Below are positions 48,355 to 56,995 of a stretch of DNA of 64,000 nt, piece after piece. Each line of letters begins with the position of its first letter. Position 1 is the stretch's first letter. The notes beneath the pieces were generated by a model. That model had not been told where the DNA came from, made no database searches, and was given only the letters and a program-made list of their open reading frames with translations. This stretch comes from Ponticoccus alexandrii (lineage in GTDB: Bacteria > Pseudomonadota > Alphaproteobacteria > Rhodobacterales > Rhodobacteraceae). The translations under genes and the position numbers were made by a program. The stretch spans positions 2,356,001 to 2,420,000 of the forward strand of contig NZ_CP047166.1 of the NCBI RefSeq assembly GCF_016806125.1, in the 5' to 3' direction.

Positions 48355-49836
48355 TTACCACCATTTCGCGGGTTTGGAAACAAAACCTGCCGCGCGCTCG
48401 AGCGCGTAAGCGGTATTCAGCAGGTCGCCTTCTTCCCACGGGCGGCCGATCAGTTGCAGCCCCAGTGGCAGCCCCTGCGCATCCACGCCCGTCGGCACCG
48501 CGATGCCCGGCAGAGCGGCGAGGTTGACCGTCACGGTGAAGACGTCGTTGAGGTACATCTTGACCGGATCGGCGTCCTGCATCTCTCCCAATCCGAAGGC
48601 GGCAGAGGGCGTGGCGGGCGTCAGGATCGCGTCGACGCCTTGGGCAAAGACATCCTCGAAGTCCTTCTTGATCAGGGTCCGGACCTTGCGCGCGCGGTTG
48701 TAATAGGCGTCGTAGAAGCCCGCCGACAGCACGTAGGTGCCCACCATCACGCGGCGCTTGACCTCTTCGCCGAAGCCCTCGGCGCGGGTCTTTTCGTACA
48801 TCTCGGTGATGCCGTCCCCCTGCCCCAGCTTGGCGCGGTGGCCGTAGCGCACCCCGTCGTAGCGGGCGAGGTTCGACGAGGCCTCTGCCGGAGCGATCAC
48901 GTAATAGGCGGGTAGCGCGTATTTCGTGTGCGGCAGCGAGATATCGACGATCTTGGCGCCCGCGTCCTGCAGCATGGCCCGACCCTCGGCCCAGAGTGCC
49001 TCGATCTCGGCGGGCATGCCATCCATGTGGTATTCCTTGGGAATCCCGATGGTCTTGCCCTTGATGTCGCCGGTCAGCGCGGCCTCGAAGTCCGGCACGG
49101 CAAGGTCGGCAGAGGTGCTGTCCTTTGGGTCGTGCCCGCACATGGCGCGCAGCATGATCGCCGCGTCGCGCACGTCCTTGGTCATCGGGCCGGCCTGATC
49201 CAGAGAAGACGCGAAGGCCACGATGCCCCAGCGCGAGCAGCGCCCGTAGGTCGGCTTGATGCCGGTGATGCCGGTGAAGGCGGCGGGCTGGCGGATCGAG
49301 CCGCCGGTGTCGGTGCCGGTCGCGCCAAGGCAGAGGTCCGCCGCCACGGCAGCGGCAGAGCCGCCCGACGATCCACCCGGCGTCAATTGCCGGTCATCGG
49401 TCTTCCACGGGTTCACGGCATTACCGTAGACGCTCGTTTCGTTGCTGCTGCCCATGGCGAACTCGTCCATGTTCAGCTTGCCCAGCATGACCGCGCCCGC
49501 GTCGAAAAGCTGGCTGGTGACGGTCGATTCATACTCGGGCCTGAAGCCTTCGAGGATGCCCGAGGCCGCCTGCGAGGCCACGCCCTTGGTGCAGAACAGG
49601 TCCTTGATGCCCAGCGGGATGCCGCAAAGGTCGGGCGCCTCGCCCGCCTTGATCCGCGCGTCGGCCTTGGCGGCCATCTCGCGTGCGATCTCGGGCGTCT
49701 TGTGCACAAAGGCGTTCAGCGCATCGGCACCCTCGATGGCACCGAGGCAGGCCTCTGTCAGCTCGGCGCTCGTCACGTCGCCCTTGCGCAGCGCGTTGCG
49801 CGCCTCTGCGATCTTCAGTTTCGTCAGTTCGCTCAT
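48355..49836 (-). CDS. gatA: Asp/Glu-tRNA amidotransferase subunit A
   Basis: 493 residues. It releases ammonia from glutamine for converting Glu-tRNA-Gln or Asp-tRNA-Asn. The amidase-signature Ser-cisSer-Lys triad is visible: Lys in [10 protein letters not shown], cis-Ser region in [17 protein letters not shown], and nucleophile Ser in [12 protein letters not shown]. The start overlaps the gatC stop by one base (TGATG). gatB is not in this window. Confidence 0.97.
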   Translation of the reverse strand: MSELTKLKIAEARNALRKGDVTSAELTEACLGAIEGADALNAFVHKTPEIAREMAAKADARIKAGEAPDLCGIPLGIKDLFCTKGVASQAASGILEGFRPEYESTVTSQLFDAGAVMLGKLNMDEFAMGSSNETSVYGNAVNPWKTDDRQLTPGGSSGGSAAAVAADLCLGATGTDTGGSIRQPAAFTGITGIKPTYGRCSRWGIVAFASSLDQAGPMTKDVRDAAIMLRAMCGHDPKDSTSADLAVPDFEAALTGDIKGKTIGIPKEYHMDGMPAEIEALWAEGRAMLQDAGAKIVDISLPHTKYALPAYYVIAPAEASSNLARYDGVRYGHRAKLGQGDGITEMYEKTRAEGFGEEVKRRVMVGTYVLSAGFYDAYYNRARKVRTLIKKDFEDVFAQGVDAILTPATPSAAFGLGEMQDADPVKMYLNDVFTVTVNLAALPGIAVPTGVDAQGLPLGLQLIGRPWEEGDLLNTAYALERAAGFVSKPAKWW

Positions 49837-50123
49837 CACTCGACCACCTTCGGAACCGCGAAAAAACCCTCGCGCGCGTCGGGCGCGTTGGACAGCACCT
49901 TGGCCTGCTGGTTGCCGTCGGTGACGCCGTCCTGCCGCCGCTTCAGCCGCATCGGCGTGACCGAGACCATGGGCTCGACGCCCGCGACGTCGACTTCGTT
50001 GAGTTGCTCGATGAAGCCGAGGATGTCGTTGAAGGCAATCGCCAGCTCGGGCAGCTGATCCTCTTCCACCTTGATGCGGGCGAGTTTCGCCACGCGCGCG
50101 GCGGTCTCGATGTCGATCGACAT
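49836..50123 (-). CDS. gatC: Asp/Glu-tRNA amidotransferase subunit C
   Basis: 95 residues, the family length. It stabilises GatA/Gat[18 protein letters not shown] is the usual N-terminus and [20 protein letters not shown] the belt helix; it ends [12 protein letters not shown]. Upstream of gatA and overlapping it by one base. Confidence 0.95.
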   Translation of the reverse strand: MSIDIETAARVAKLARIKVEEDQLPELAIAFNDILGFIEQLNEVDVAGVEPMVSVTPMRLKRRQDGVTDGNQQAKVLSNAPDAREGFFAVPKVVE

Positions 50124-50156
50124 GGGGGCCTCTTTCGCTGAATGTCGGTTGCGGCT

Positions 50157-50807
50157 TTACCGCCCCGCGCGGCGGGTCGCAAGCCTGTGGCGGGTCCAGA
50201 CGTGGATCATCCAGCCCAGCATCGTCGCATTGAGCAGGTGCCACGCGAAATGCGTGCCCAGCGGCCAGACCGAGCAGAGCGGTTCGTCAAGGATGCGCGC
50301 GGTCAGCGAGACCAGCAGGACGCCCGCCCCGATGGCAAGGCCCCGGGCGGTGCGCGGCGCGCGCCCGGCCAGCAACGCGGCGTAGATCAGGATGAGCAGC
50401 GGCACCGGCATGTAAAGGGCAGAGCCGCCGATGCCGGGGATCATGCGGAACAGCGGCGCGGTCGCGGCGGCGAAGGGAAAGAACAGCGCCGTCACTGCCA
50501 GCGCGGGCCACAGGCCTAGCCGCCAGAAATCGCGGTTCGCGGCGAAAATATAAAGCAGCACGAAGATCAGGATTGGCAACGTATCCGCCAGCCCGGCCCA
50601 GGGCTGCGCGATGGTGTGGAACAGGAAGGACCCGACGCCGATGCAGAAAAGCACCGCCGCCAACGCCCGCCCCAGCCCGAAGCTGCGCCGCCACATCAGC
50701 ACCGCCGCGACCAGAAACGCGAGGTTCGTTACCGCATTGACCGGCTCCGCCCAGAAAGAGGGGTCCAGCCGCTCGCAATACCCGTCGACATGGCGTGTCC
50801 AGTCCAT
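50157..50807 (-). CDS. Ceramidase-like (alkaline ceramidase family) membrane protein
   Basis: 216 residues with seven likely membrane helices. [19 protein letters not shown] gives the His/Asp pair of the CREST-superfamily active site and [11 protein letters not shown] the C-terminal His pair. Family members hydrolyse amides of sphingolipid-like lipids; in alphaproteobacteria the substrate is unknown. It lies 33 bp upstream of gatC on the same strand, possibly co-transcribed. Confidence 0.82.
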   Translation of the reverse strand: MDWTRHVDGYCERLDPSFWAEPVNAVTNLAFLVAAVLMWRRSFGLGRALAAVLFCIGVGSFLFHTIAQPWAGLADTLPILIFVLLYIFAANRDFWRLGLWPALAVTALFFPFAAATAPLFRMIPGIGGSALYMPVPLLILIYAALLAGRAPRTARGLAIGAGVLLVSLTARILDEPLCSVWPLGTHFAWHLLNATMLGWMIHVWTRHRLATRRAGR

Positions 50808-51069
50808 CTACCCCCTGCCGCGCTGTCAGCCCTGACTGCCGCGCGAGATAGCCCCGCAGGCATCCCCGGGCAAGCTCCGGGCTGACCCGCCCCACGCCGG
50901 GAATGCCGCCCCCTGCCTACCCGTCGCGCCCGCCCGGGCCGCTGAACGGCGCGACCTGTCCGTCGTTCCCCTAGGTGAGCGCGCCGCACCGTCCCGCGTC
51001 GCCCTTCTGTCTCTGGCCTTTCCGGGTGCGGCTGCTAGGTTTCCGCCAAGATAATGACGGGAGAGAACA

Positions 51070-51762
51070 ATGCAGATCGTCTGGCTTGGCCACGGCAGCT
51101 TTCGCATCGAGATCGGCACAGAGGTGCTGCTGATCGACCCCTGGATCGACGGTAACCCGATGATGGAGGGGCAGGACAGGAATGCCGCCCTGAAGGGCGC
51201 CACGCAGATCCTTGTCACCCATGGCCATGGCGATCACACCGGCGGCGTCGCCGAGGTCTCTAAATCCACCGGCGCGCCGGTCAACGCGATCGTCGAACTG
51301 GCGGGGGCGCTGGTGGCACAGGGCGCGGTCGAGGGCCACGCCTTCAACAAGGGCGGTACGGTGCGTTTTGGCGAGGTCTCGGTCACCATGGTCCCTGCCT
51401 CGCATTCCTCGTCCATGCAGGTCGGCGACCAGAGCCGCTACATGGGTATGGAGACGGGCTTCATCATCACGGGCGAAGGCCGCACGATCTACTTCTCGGG
51501 CGACACCACGATCATGGCGGACATGGACTGGATCGGCGCCTACCACCAGCCCGACATCGGTATCCTCTCGGCGGGCGGCTATTACACCATGGACATGAAG
51601 GCGGCAGCCTGGGCGGCGAAGCGCTACTTCGACTTCAAGACGGTGATCCCCTCGCACTACCGGACCTTCCCAGCACTGGCACAATCGGCCGAAGCGCTAA
51701 CCAACGGCCTGCCCGGCGTCGATGTGATCGAACCGCAGGTGATGCAGGCGATCACGCTGTAA
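51070..51762 (+). CDS. UPF0173 metal-dependent hydrolase
   Basis: 230 residues of metallo-beta-lactamase fold. Zinc ligands: VTHGHGDHTGG, ASHSS, YFSGDT and IPSHY. Such proteins are cytosolic hydrolases of unknown substrate. GGGAGAG lies upstream. It is convergent with the following minus-strand gene. Confidence 0.9.
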   Translation: MQIVWLGHGSFRIEIGTEVLLIDPWIDGNPMMEGQDRNAALKGATQILVTHGHGDHTGGVAEVSKSTGAPVNAIVELAGALVAQGAVEGHAFNKGGTVRFGEVSVTMVPASHSSSMQVGDQSRYMGMETGFIITGEGRTIYFSGDTTIMADMDWIGAYHQPDIGILSAGGYYTMDMKAAAWAAKRYFDFKTVIPSHYRTFPALAQSAEALTNGLPGVDVIEPQVMQAITL

Positions 51763-51954
51763 GGGGGCGCGCACTGGACCGCCGCATCCGCGCTGCCCAT
51801 ACGGATCGGTGTCCCTGCACCCGTCGCGATGCAGCGCGATTTGCGCGGCCCCATCCCGGCAACCGGCCCGCAACGTGGCCAGGCGACCGCCCGCGCTTCA
51901 ATGGCTGAGGAGTGGCTGCTGACCTTCTGCTGCGCAGAAGGCAGCCTTGCCACG

Positions 51955-51984
51955 CTGACCCGCGAGACAGGGCTCGCGGGTCAG
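51955..51984 (-). terminator. Stem-loop overlapping a stop codon
   Basis: Perfect 12-bp stem CTGACCCGCGAG (51955-51966) / CTCGCGGGTCAG (51973-51984), 6-nt loop. The outer base pairs include the stop codon of the minus-strand gene ending at 51981. No U-tract. A smaller hairpin CCTTCTG/CAGAAGG lies at about 51923-51941. Confidence 0.6.
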
Positions 51985-52562
51985 GGAATTATCGCACCCT
52001 GGCGGTTGAAGGTCGCCCGCTCCACCGTCAGGTCGTCGAAAATCAGCTTGACCGTCACCGTCTCGATGGACCCAAGGGGGTAGCCGCGATAGGGCAAGCC
52101 GTCGTCCGGCAGCATGGCGTTGGGCGCGTTGGTCTCTTCGTGGCAGGCCGGCAGCGGCCATGGCTCCGGCTCGGCGCCGTTCACGCCGTAGTGCAGCGCC
52201 ACCAGCCCGCACCGCCACGACCAGATATGCGTGACATAGACCAGATCCTGCCCGTTGAACTCCCGCACCGCGATCCAGTTGGCCCGCGTGGCCGCCATGA
52301 TCGGCTTGACCTCGACGGCGGTGGTGAAGCGCCCCGTGGCGACCTGCTGTTCGGCCTCGTAGGGCAAGGGTGCCTCCGCCTCGGCCACCGGCGCCTCGTA
52401 CCCCGGGGGCGCCTCTTCCGCACCAGTCACCGGCGCCTTCTCTTCGACGCCGGCGACACGCGGCTCCGCCACCTCTGTCGGGATGGGCGCGCCGCCATCC
52501 ATCGCCTCCAGCCGCGCGCCACCATTCGCCATGGCAATCACCACCAAGAGAAAATCGAGCAT
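51981..52562 (-). CDS. Hypothetical protein with acidic linker
   Basis: 193 residues from MLDFLLVV (ATG 52562; the next ATG upstream at 52577 is possible). The N-terminus is a short hydrophobic stretch, possibly a weak membrane anchor or signal. A Pro/Glu/Ala-rich linker (about 30-75) leads to a folded C-terminal domain: PIMAATRANWIAVREFNGQDL, VYVTHIWSWRCGLVAL and LKIFDDLTVERATF-like strands. Two Cys (WRCG, ACHEE). Function unknown. Confidence 0.6.
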   Translation of the reverse strand: MLDFLLVVIAMANGGARLEAMDGGAPIPTEVAEPRVAGVEEKAPVTGAEEAPPGYEAPVAEAEAPLPYEAEQQVATGRFTTAVEVKPIMAATRANWIAVREFNGQDLVYVTHIWSWRCGLVALHYGVNGAEPEPWPLPACHEETNAPNAMLPDDGLPYRGYPLGSIETVTVKLIFDDLTVERATFNRQGAIIP

Positions 52563-52664
52563 GCCGCTCTCCTTCATGAAAATCCCCGCGGGCCCGCGCG
52601 TGGCAAGGCTTTCAGCCCTGCGCCGTCCCGCCTATAGTGCCCGGCAAAAGCCCCGAGCAGCACC

Positions 52665-53672
52665 ATGATGGCACGCGACAACCCCGACCCTCAAACCGTA
52701 AATCTGATGATCGTCGGGCAGAACGGGCGGCTGGCCTACGAGGCGCTGCTCTTTGCCGCCTCGCTGCGCGCCCGCGCCACCGGCCCGCGCTTTCGCCTGT
52801 TTGTCGCCGAGCCACAGCCCGGTGACCGCTGGGACAATGACCCGCGCATCCGGGACGCCGACCTGCGCGCGCTGCTGGAAGAGATGGACGCCACGCTCCT
52901 GCCCTTCGAAAGCCGCCACTTCGGCCAGTCCTACCCCTACGGCAACAAGATCGAGGCGCTCTTCGCCCTGCCCGAGGGCGAACCCTTCGTCTTCTTCGAC
53001 ACCGACACGCTGGTGACAGGCGACCTCTCCGACGTGCCCTTCGACTTCGACCGGCCCACCGCCTCGCTGCGGCGCGAAGGCACCTGGCCGCAGCCAGAGC
53101 TTTACGGGCCGGGCTATACCGAGACGTGGAAAGCCCTCTACGACCGCTTCGGTCTGGACTTCGACAGCTCGCTCGACCTGACGCAACCCGACGAATACTG
53201 GCGCCGCTACCTCTACTTCAACGCGGGTTTCTTCTTCTTCCGCTGCCCCCGCGCCTTCGGCCAGCGCTTCCTCGACTACGCCCTGTCGATCCGCGACGAC
53301 ACGCCCGAGGCGCTGGTCTGCCAAAGCCTCGACCCCTGGCTCGATCAGGTCGCCCTGCCGCTGGTGATCCACGGGCTTGGCGGCGGGCGCGACACCCTGC
53401 CCAAAGGCCTGCTGGACGGCAGAGTCACCTGCCACTACCGCACGCTGCCGCTGCTCTACGCCCGCGAGGCCGAGACGGTGGTGGCCCTGCTCGAAGAGAT
53501 CGCCGCCCCCAACCGCCTGAAAAAGGTGCTGAAGCAATACGAGCCCGCCAAGCGCATGATCTACCAGGGCCGAGGCGCCAAGGTCCGCGCACTCTTCGAC
53601 CGGGACGACCTGCCGCGCCGCGAACAGGCAATCCGCAACCGCATCAAGCGCGAAGGATTCTGGATGCGCTGA
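52665..53672 (+). CDS. GT-A-like glycosyltransferase, second type
   Basis: 335 residues, soluble. VFFDTDTLVTGDL (near residue 107) is a DXD-like motif with the pattern of glycosyltransferase family 8-type folds. Aromatic-rich substrate regions follow (GPGYTETWKALY, EYWRRYLYFNAGFFFFRC). The C-terminus is basic. Its sugar donor is not inferable. The first 20 residues (PQTVNLMIVGQNGRLAYEAL) give the nucleotide-binding strand. Monocistronic. Confidence 0.65.
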   Translation: MMARDNPDPQTVNLMIVGQNGRLAYEALLFAASLRARATGPRFRLFVAEPQPGDRWDNDPRIRDADLRALLEEMDATLLPFESRHFGQSYPYGNKIEALFALPEGEPFVFFDTDTLVTGDLSDVPFDFDRPTASLRREGTWPQPELYGPGYTETWKALYDRFGLDFDSSLDLTQPDEYWRRYLYFNAGFFFFRCPRAFGQRFLDYALSIRDDTPEALVCQSLDPWLDQVALPLVIHGLGGGRDTLPKGLLDGRVTCHYRTLPLLYAREAETVVALLEEIAAPNRLKKVLKQYEPAKRMIYQGRGAKVRALFDRDDLPRREQAIRNRIKREGFWMR

Positions 53673-53750
53673 GCCTCGGGCACTGCCTTCATCCCAGCCC
53701 CTCGACCCAAAGGGCCCGCCCCCACCGCCAACAACAAAGCACAGGACCCC

Positions 53751-53780
53751 TGCTTCTTCTTGGCCCAAATACCTCTTCCG
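53751..53780 (+). repeat. Intergenic repeat element, partial copy
   Basis: TGCTTCTTCTTGGCCCAAAT, ACCTCTTCCG matches the 5' half of the element; the terminal hairpin is missing. It lies 80 bp downstream of the glycosyltransferase-like gene. Confidence 0.6.
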
Positions 53781-53943
53781 CCGCCCCCGCACCACATCGC
53801 CCCAAAGCGCCCCGGGGGACGCCGAACGGCGCCGGCCCGCGCGCCCGACCCGGTCCCGCGCCATACCCCGCGCATCCCCGAACAATCCCCACCACCGACA
53901 GGCAAACCGGTGCTAGGCTCCCCCTGAAACAGGGAACCATGCC

Positions 53944-55089
53944 ATGTCGCAGCACACGACCGTTCTGGCGGGCACCACCAAGGGCCTCTTCCTCCTCACC
54001 TCCGACGACAGGGTCACCTGGTCCGTCTCGGGTCCGCATTGCGGCGGCTGGGGCATCAACCACGCCATCGGCGATCCCGCCAGCGGCAGCCTCTGGGCCT
54101 GCGGCGGCGGCGACTTCTTCGGCGCAGGCGTCTGGCGCTCCACCGACCGGGGCGCCACATGGACCCTGACCAAGCTCGCGGACGGGCAGATGGACGACTG
54201 GGCGCGCAACGACCCCGAGGCGGCGAAGATCTTCGGCATGACCCCCGCCGACCCCGCCCCCTTCTCTGGCCGGATCGAGAACCTCTGGTCGCTCGCCCGC
54301 GCGGGCCATCGCCTCTACACCGGCGCCAAGCCCGCCGCGCTCTTCATCTCCATCGACGAAGGCGAGACATGGGCGGCGGTCGACAGCCTCACCGACCACC
54401 CCTCGGCGGACACATGGCAGCCCGGCGGCGCGGGGCTGACTCTGCACAGCATCGTCACCGCACCGGACGCACCCGAGCGGATGTGGCTGGGCATCTCCGC
54501 AGCAGGCACCTTTGCCACCGAGGACGGCGGCGCCAGCTGGGAGCGCCGCAACCGCCTGTCCAACGCAGAGGCCTACGCCCATCACAGCCACCCCGCCGGA
54601 CCCTCGGGCGGTGAAACCGGCCACTGCGTGCACAATATCGCGCGCGGCGGCGACCTGCTTTACCAGCAGAACCACTGCGGCGTCTTCCGCTCGCGCGACG
54701 GCGGGCGCAGCTGGGACGAGATCACCGCGGGCCTGCCCTCGACGTTCGGCTTCCCGGTGGCGGTCCATCCGGGCAGGCCAGAGACCCTCTGGACCCTGCC
54801 GCTGAACGGCGACATGCAGGGCCGCTTCCCGCCCGACGCCGCCGCCGCCGTCTGGCGCTCGCGCGATGCGGGCGAAACCTGGCAGGCCTGCCGCGAGGGC
54901 CTGCCGCAGGACAACTGCTATTTCACCGTGCTGCGTCAGGCCATGGCCACCGATACCGCTGCGGCGCCCGGCCTCTACTTCGGCACCAACAGCGGCTCGG
55001 TCTTTGCCTCCACGGACGAAGGCGACAGCTGGGCCGAGATCGCCCGCCACCTGCCCACGGTGCTCTGCATCGAAACACTCTCGCAATAA
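53944..55089 (+). CDS. Asp-box (BNR) repeat beta-propeller protein
   Basis: 381 residues, no signal peptide. Six Asp-box motifs (S/T-x-D-x-G-x-T/S-W) are visible: STDRGATW, SIDEGETW, TEDGGASW, SRDGGRSW, SRDAGETW and STDEGDSW. They mark blades of a sialidase/VPS10-like propeller. The conserved Arg triad of sialidases is not evident, so a glycosidase role is not claimed. Proteins of this group are often annotated exo-alpha-sialidase or photosystem assembly-like. Cytosolic. Confidence 0.82.
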   Translation: MSQHTTVLAGTTKGLFLLTSDDRVTWSVSGPHCGGWGINHAIGDPASGSLWACGGGDFFGAGVWRSTDRGATWTLTKLADGQMDDWARNDPEAAKIFGMTPADPAPFSGRIENLWSLARAGHRLYTGAKPAALFISIDEGETWAAVDSLTDHPSADTWQPGGAGLTLHSIVTAPDAPERMWLGISAAGTFATEDGGASWERRNRLSNAEAYAHHSHPAGPSGGETGHCVHNIARGGDLLYQQNHCGVFRSRDGGRSWDEITAGLPSTFGFPVAVHPGRPETLWTLPLNGDMQGRFPPDAAAAVWRSRDAGETWQACREGLPQDNCYFTVLRQAMATDTAAAPGLYFGTNSGSVFASTDEGDSWAEIARHLPTVLCIETLSQ

Positions 55090-55100
55090 CGCCGCCCGTG

Positions 55101-55153
55101 CCTTCTTTGGTCCCTCAAATACCTCGGGGGAGCGCAGCGGGGGCAGAGCCCCC
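55101..55153 (+). repeat. Intergenic repeat element, copy 5
   Basis: CCTTCTTTGGTCCCTCAAAT, ACCTCGGGGG and a GGGGGC-AGA-GCCCCC hairpin (55139-55153), starting 12 bp after the propeller-protein stop. Confidence 0.85.
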
Positions 55154-55200
55154 TTCGACACCAGCGCCAGAACGCGCCGCTCGCCAATTACCACCGATAA

Positions 55201-55240
55201 TATAGAAATATTAATTTAAATTCAAATTCTTAAAGAACAC
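55201..55240. other. Very AT-rich tract
   Basis: 34 of 40 bases are A or T, with AATATT, ATTAAT and TTTAAA, in a chromosome of about two-thirds GC. It lies between convergent genes and carries no gene. It may mark a junction of acquired DNA. Confidence 0.6.
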
Positions 55241-55343
55241 TCCTTATGCAAAGAACGAAGTCAGACACAGCCATAATCCAGACCACTGCCACGAGCGAAC
55301 CAAGGCGCATCCCGGAGGGTCAGGGCCCGCCGCAGCGGTGGCC

Positions 55344-56474
55344 TTACCGGGTGTCGAAAAGTCTCAATAGAACGCTCGGCGGGATCGACCGCATCAGCCC
55401 GTTGCGGAACCGCGCCATGACCGGATTCTGCCACTGCCGCATCCGCCCCATGCGCCGCGAGCGCGCCACCAGCGAGGCCGTCCGCTCCTGCCCCTGCCGC
55501 TCATAGGCGCGCAAGGCCTGCGGCACCGTTGCCGCCGCGACAACGCATTCCGCAAGGCACAGCGCGTCCTCGATGGCCTGACAGGCACCCTGCCCAAGAT
55601 CCGGCGTCATGGGATGCGCGGCATCGCCCAGCAGCACAGCGCGCCCGTCGCTCCAACGCGCCAGCGGTTCCGTGTCGTAGACCCCGCCGCGCACAAAGTC
55701 CTTGGCCCGGGTGGCGTCAATGACGCTCCGCACCGGATCGGACCACCCGGCGAAGACCCGCAGGGCTTCGGCGCGGTCGGCCGGACCGACCGGCCCGCAC
55801 GCCTCCGCGGGGCCATTGCGGCTGCCCGACCAGTACACGAGGTCCTCCCTGATCGCGAAGACCCCAAAGCGGCTGCCGGGCCCGAAGAACTCGCGGTAAA
55901 GGCCTTCGGGAAAGCTGCCCGCGGGCAGCTGCGCCACCCCGCGCCATGTCATCCAGCCGCGGTATTGCAGAGGATTGGCCCCCAACATCTGGCCGCGCAG
56001 CCCCGACCGCATGCCGTCGGCGGCCACAAGGATGTCGCCCTCGACCGCCCCCCGGCTGGTCTGCGCGACCACATGATCCGGATTATTTTTGTATGATTTG
56101 CAATTAGTTCCGGTAAAAACCTCAACCTCTCCCAAGGCATCCAGAAGCACCCTGCAAAGATCCGCCTCGCGCAGGCAGATCAGCGGTTTTCCGGTCCGTG
56201 CTTCAATCGAGGACAGGTCTATCTCGGCCAGCGGTCTGCCCCTCTGGTCGAAGATCTCACCCTTCAGCAGAGGCCGTGCATGGGCGACGATATCTTCTTG
56301 CAGGCCCAGTCGCTCCAACTGCCGCAGCGCATTGGGCCAAAGCGTCATCCCCGTTCCGCCCGCCCCCAGCCTGTGGTTGCGCTCAAGCAGACAGACCTGC
56401 ATCCCCAGGCGGCGCAGCGCGATGGCCGCGACCAGCCCGCCGATGCCGCCGCCGACGATGATCGCCTTGCCCAT
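55344..56474 (-). CDS. FAD-dependent monooxygenase (salicylate hydroxylase-like)
   Basis: 376 residues from MGKAIIVGGGIGGL. FAD-binding GGGIGGLVAAIALR at the N-terminus, DG-type VAADGMRSG, and LLGDAAHPMTPDLGQGA near residue 290. This is the aromatic-ring hydroxylase/UbiH-like class A flavoenzyme fold; RGWMTWRGVAQL-like residues line the active site. The substrate is unknown. Part of the gene near 56080-56130 is AT-rich (GTNCKSYKNNPDHVV), unlike the neighbours, suggesting transfer. Followed by an AT-rich gap. Confidence 0.82.
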   Translation of the reverse strand: MGKAIIVGGGIGGLVAAIALRRLGMQVCLLERNHRLGAGGTGMTLWPNALRQLERLGLQEDIVAHARPLLKGEIFDQRGRPLAEIDLSSIEARTGKPLICLREADLCRVLLDALGEVEVFTGTNCKSYKNNPDHVVAQTSRGAVEGDILVAADGMRSGLRGQMLGANPLQYRGWMTWRGVAQLPAGSFPEGLYREFFGPGSRFGVFAIREDLVYWSGSRNGPAEACGPVGPADRAEALRVFAGWSDPVRSVIDATRAKDFVRGGVYDTEPLARWSDGRAVLLGDAAHPMTPDLGQGACQAIEDALCLAECVVAAATVPQALRAYERQGQERTASLVARSRRMGRMRQWQNPVMARFRNGLMRSIPPSVLLRLFDTR

Positions 56475-56490
56475 GCTGCGCCCTCCCGTC

Positions 56491-56718
56491 TCAGGCGCCC
56501 CGGACCACGGCCCGGCGGTTGCGGAAGGCCATGAGATCCGGCGCCGCCACGCAGTCGAAATGCGACCCGGCCCCGAAGGGCGGGCGCAGGATGGCATCGG
56601 CGAAAGGGCGCATGACATGCGGCACGGTCGCGGTCTGTTCGGGTGCCAGCGCCGCCGCCAGGCCCTTGCCACAGAAATTTTTGTGGACGGCGTCACCCGT
56701 CGGCTGCATCGCGATCAT
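56491..56718 (-). CDS. Orphan small ORF beside the monooxygenase
   Basis: About 75 residues from MIAMQPTGDAV (ATG 56718; ATG 56709 possible). It contains HKNFCGKGLAAALAP, VPHVMRPFADAI and FDCVAAPDLMAFRNR. Not recognised; it may be a real small protein, or the remnant of a longer gene truncated at its 5' end. It precedes the monooxygenase by 16 bp on the same strand. Upstream DNA is AT-rich. Confidence 0.4.
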   Translation of the reverse strand: MIAMQPTGDAVHKNFCGKGLAAALAPEQTATVPHVMRPFADAILRPPFGAGSHFDCVAAPDLMAFRNRRAVVRGA

Positions 56719-56995
56719 GCGGTTTTTCCCTAAATTCTCCCTATTGCTGTATTTCAAGAAAATAATCTACTTATGCGGGAAACATAAATGCGAAGCCTGC
56801 GTCGAAACAAGAGAGCCGCTCCCGCATTTCGGGAACGGCTCGATTAACTACTAGAATAGACTGCATGGCGGCCATGGCTTTCCAGGCCTCTACGCGGCCT
56901 GAACCGGCTGGATTCGCGCCAAGCCCGGAGCCACGCCAAAAGAGGCGCGGGATCAATAGCCTTGGGCGGTGCGGCCTCTGACCAACCGGTCCGCG
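56719..56995. other. 277-bp AT-rich to mixed gap downstream of mtlK
   Basis: 56719-56800 is AT-rich. A near-perfect hairpin (GAGCCG-C-TCCCG 56813-56824, loop CATTT, CGGGA-A-CGGCTC 56830-56841) followed by ATTAACTA could serve as terminator for the smo/mtlK operon, or on the plus strand. No gene seen. Confidence 0.5.

Noticed and set aside
53944-55089. True sialidase call for the Asp-box protein
   Set aside because: Asp boxes only show the propeller fold; the catalytic Arg triad and Tyr/Glu pair could not be placed.
55246-55506. 86-residue plus-strand open frame after the AT-rich tract
   Set aside because: Overlaps the C-terminal coding of the flavin monooxygenase in antisense; no RBS.
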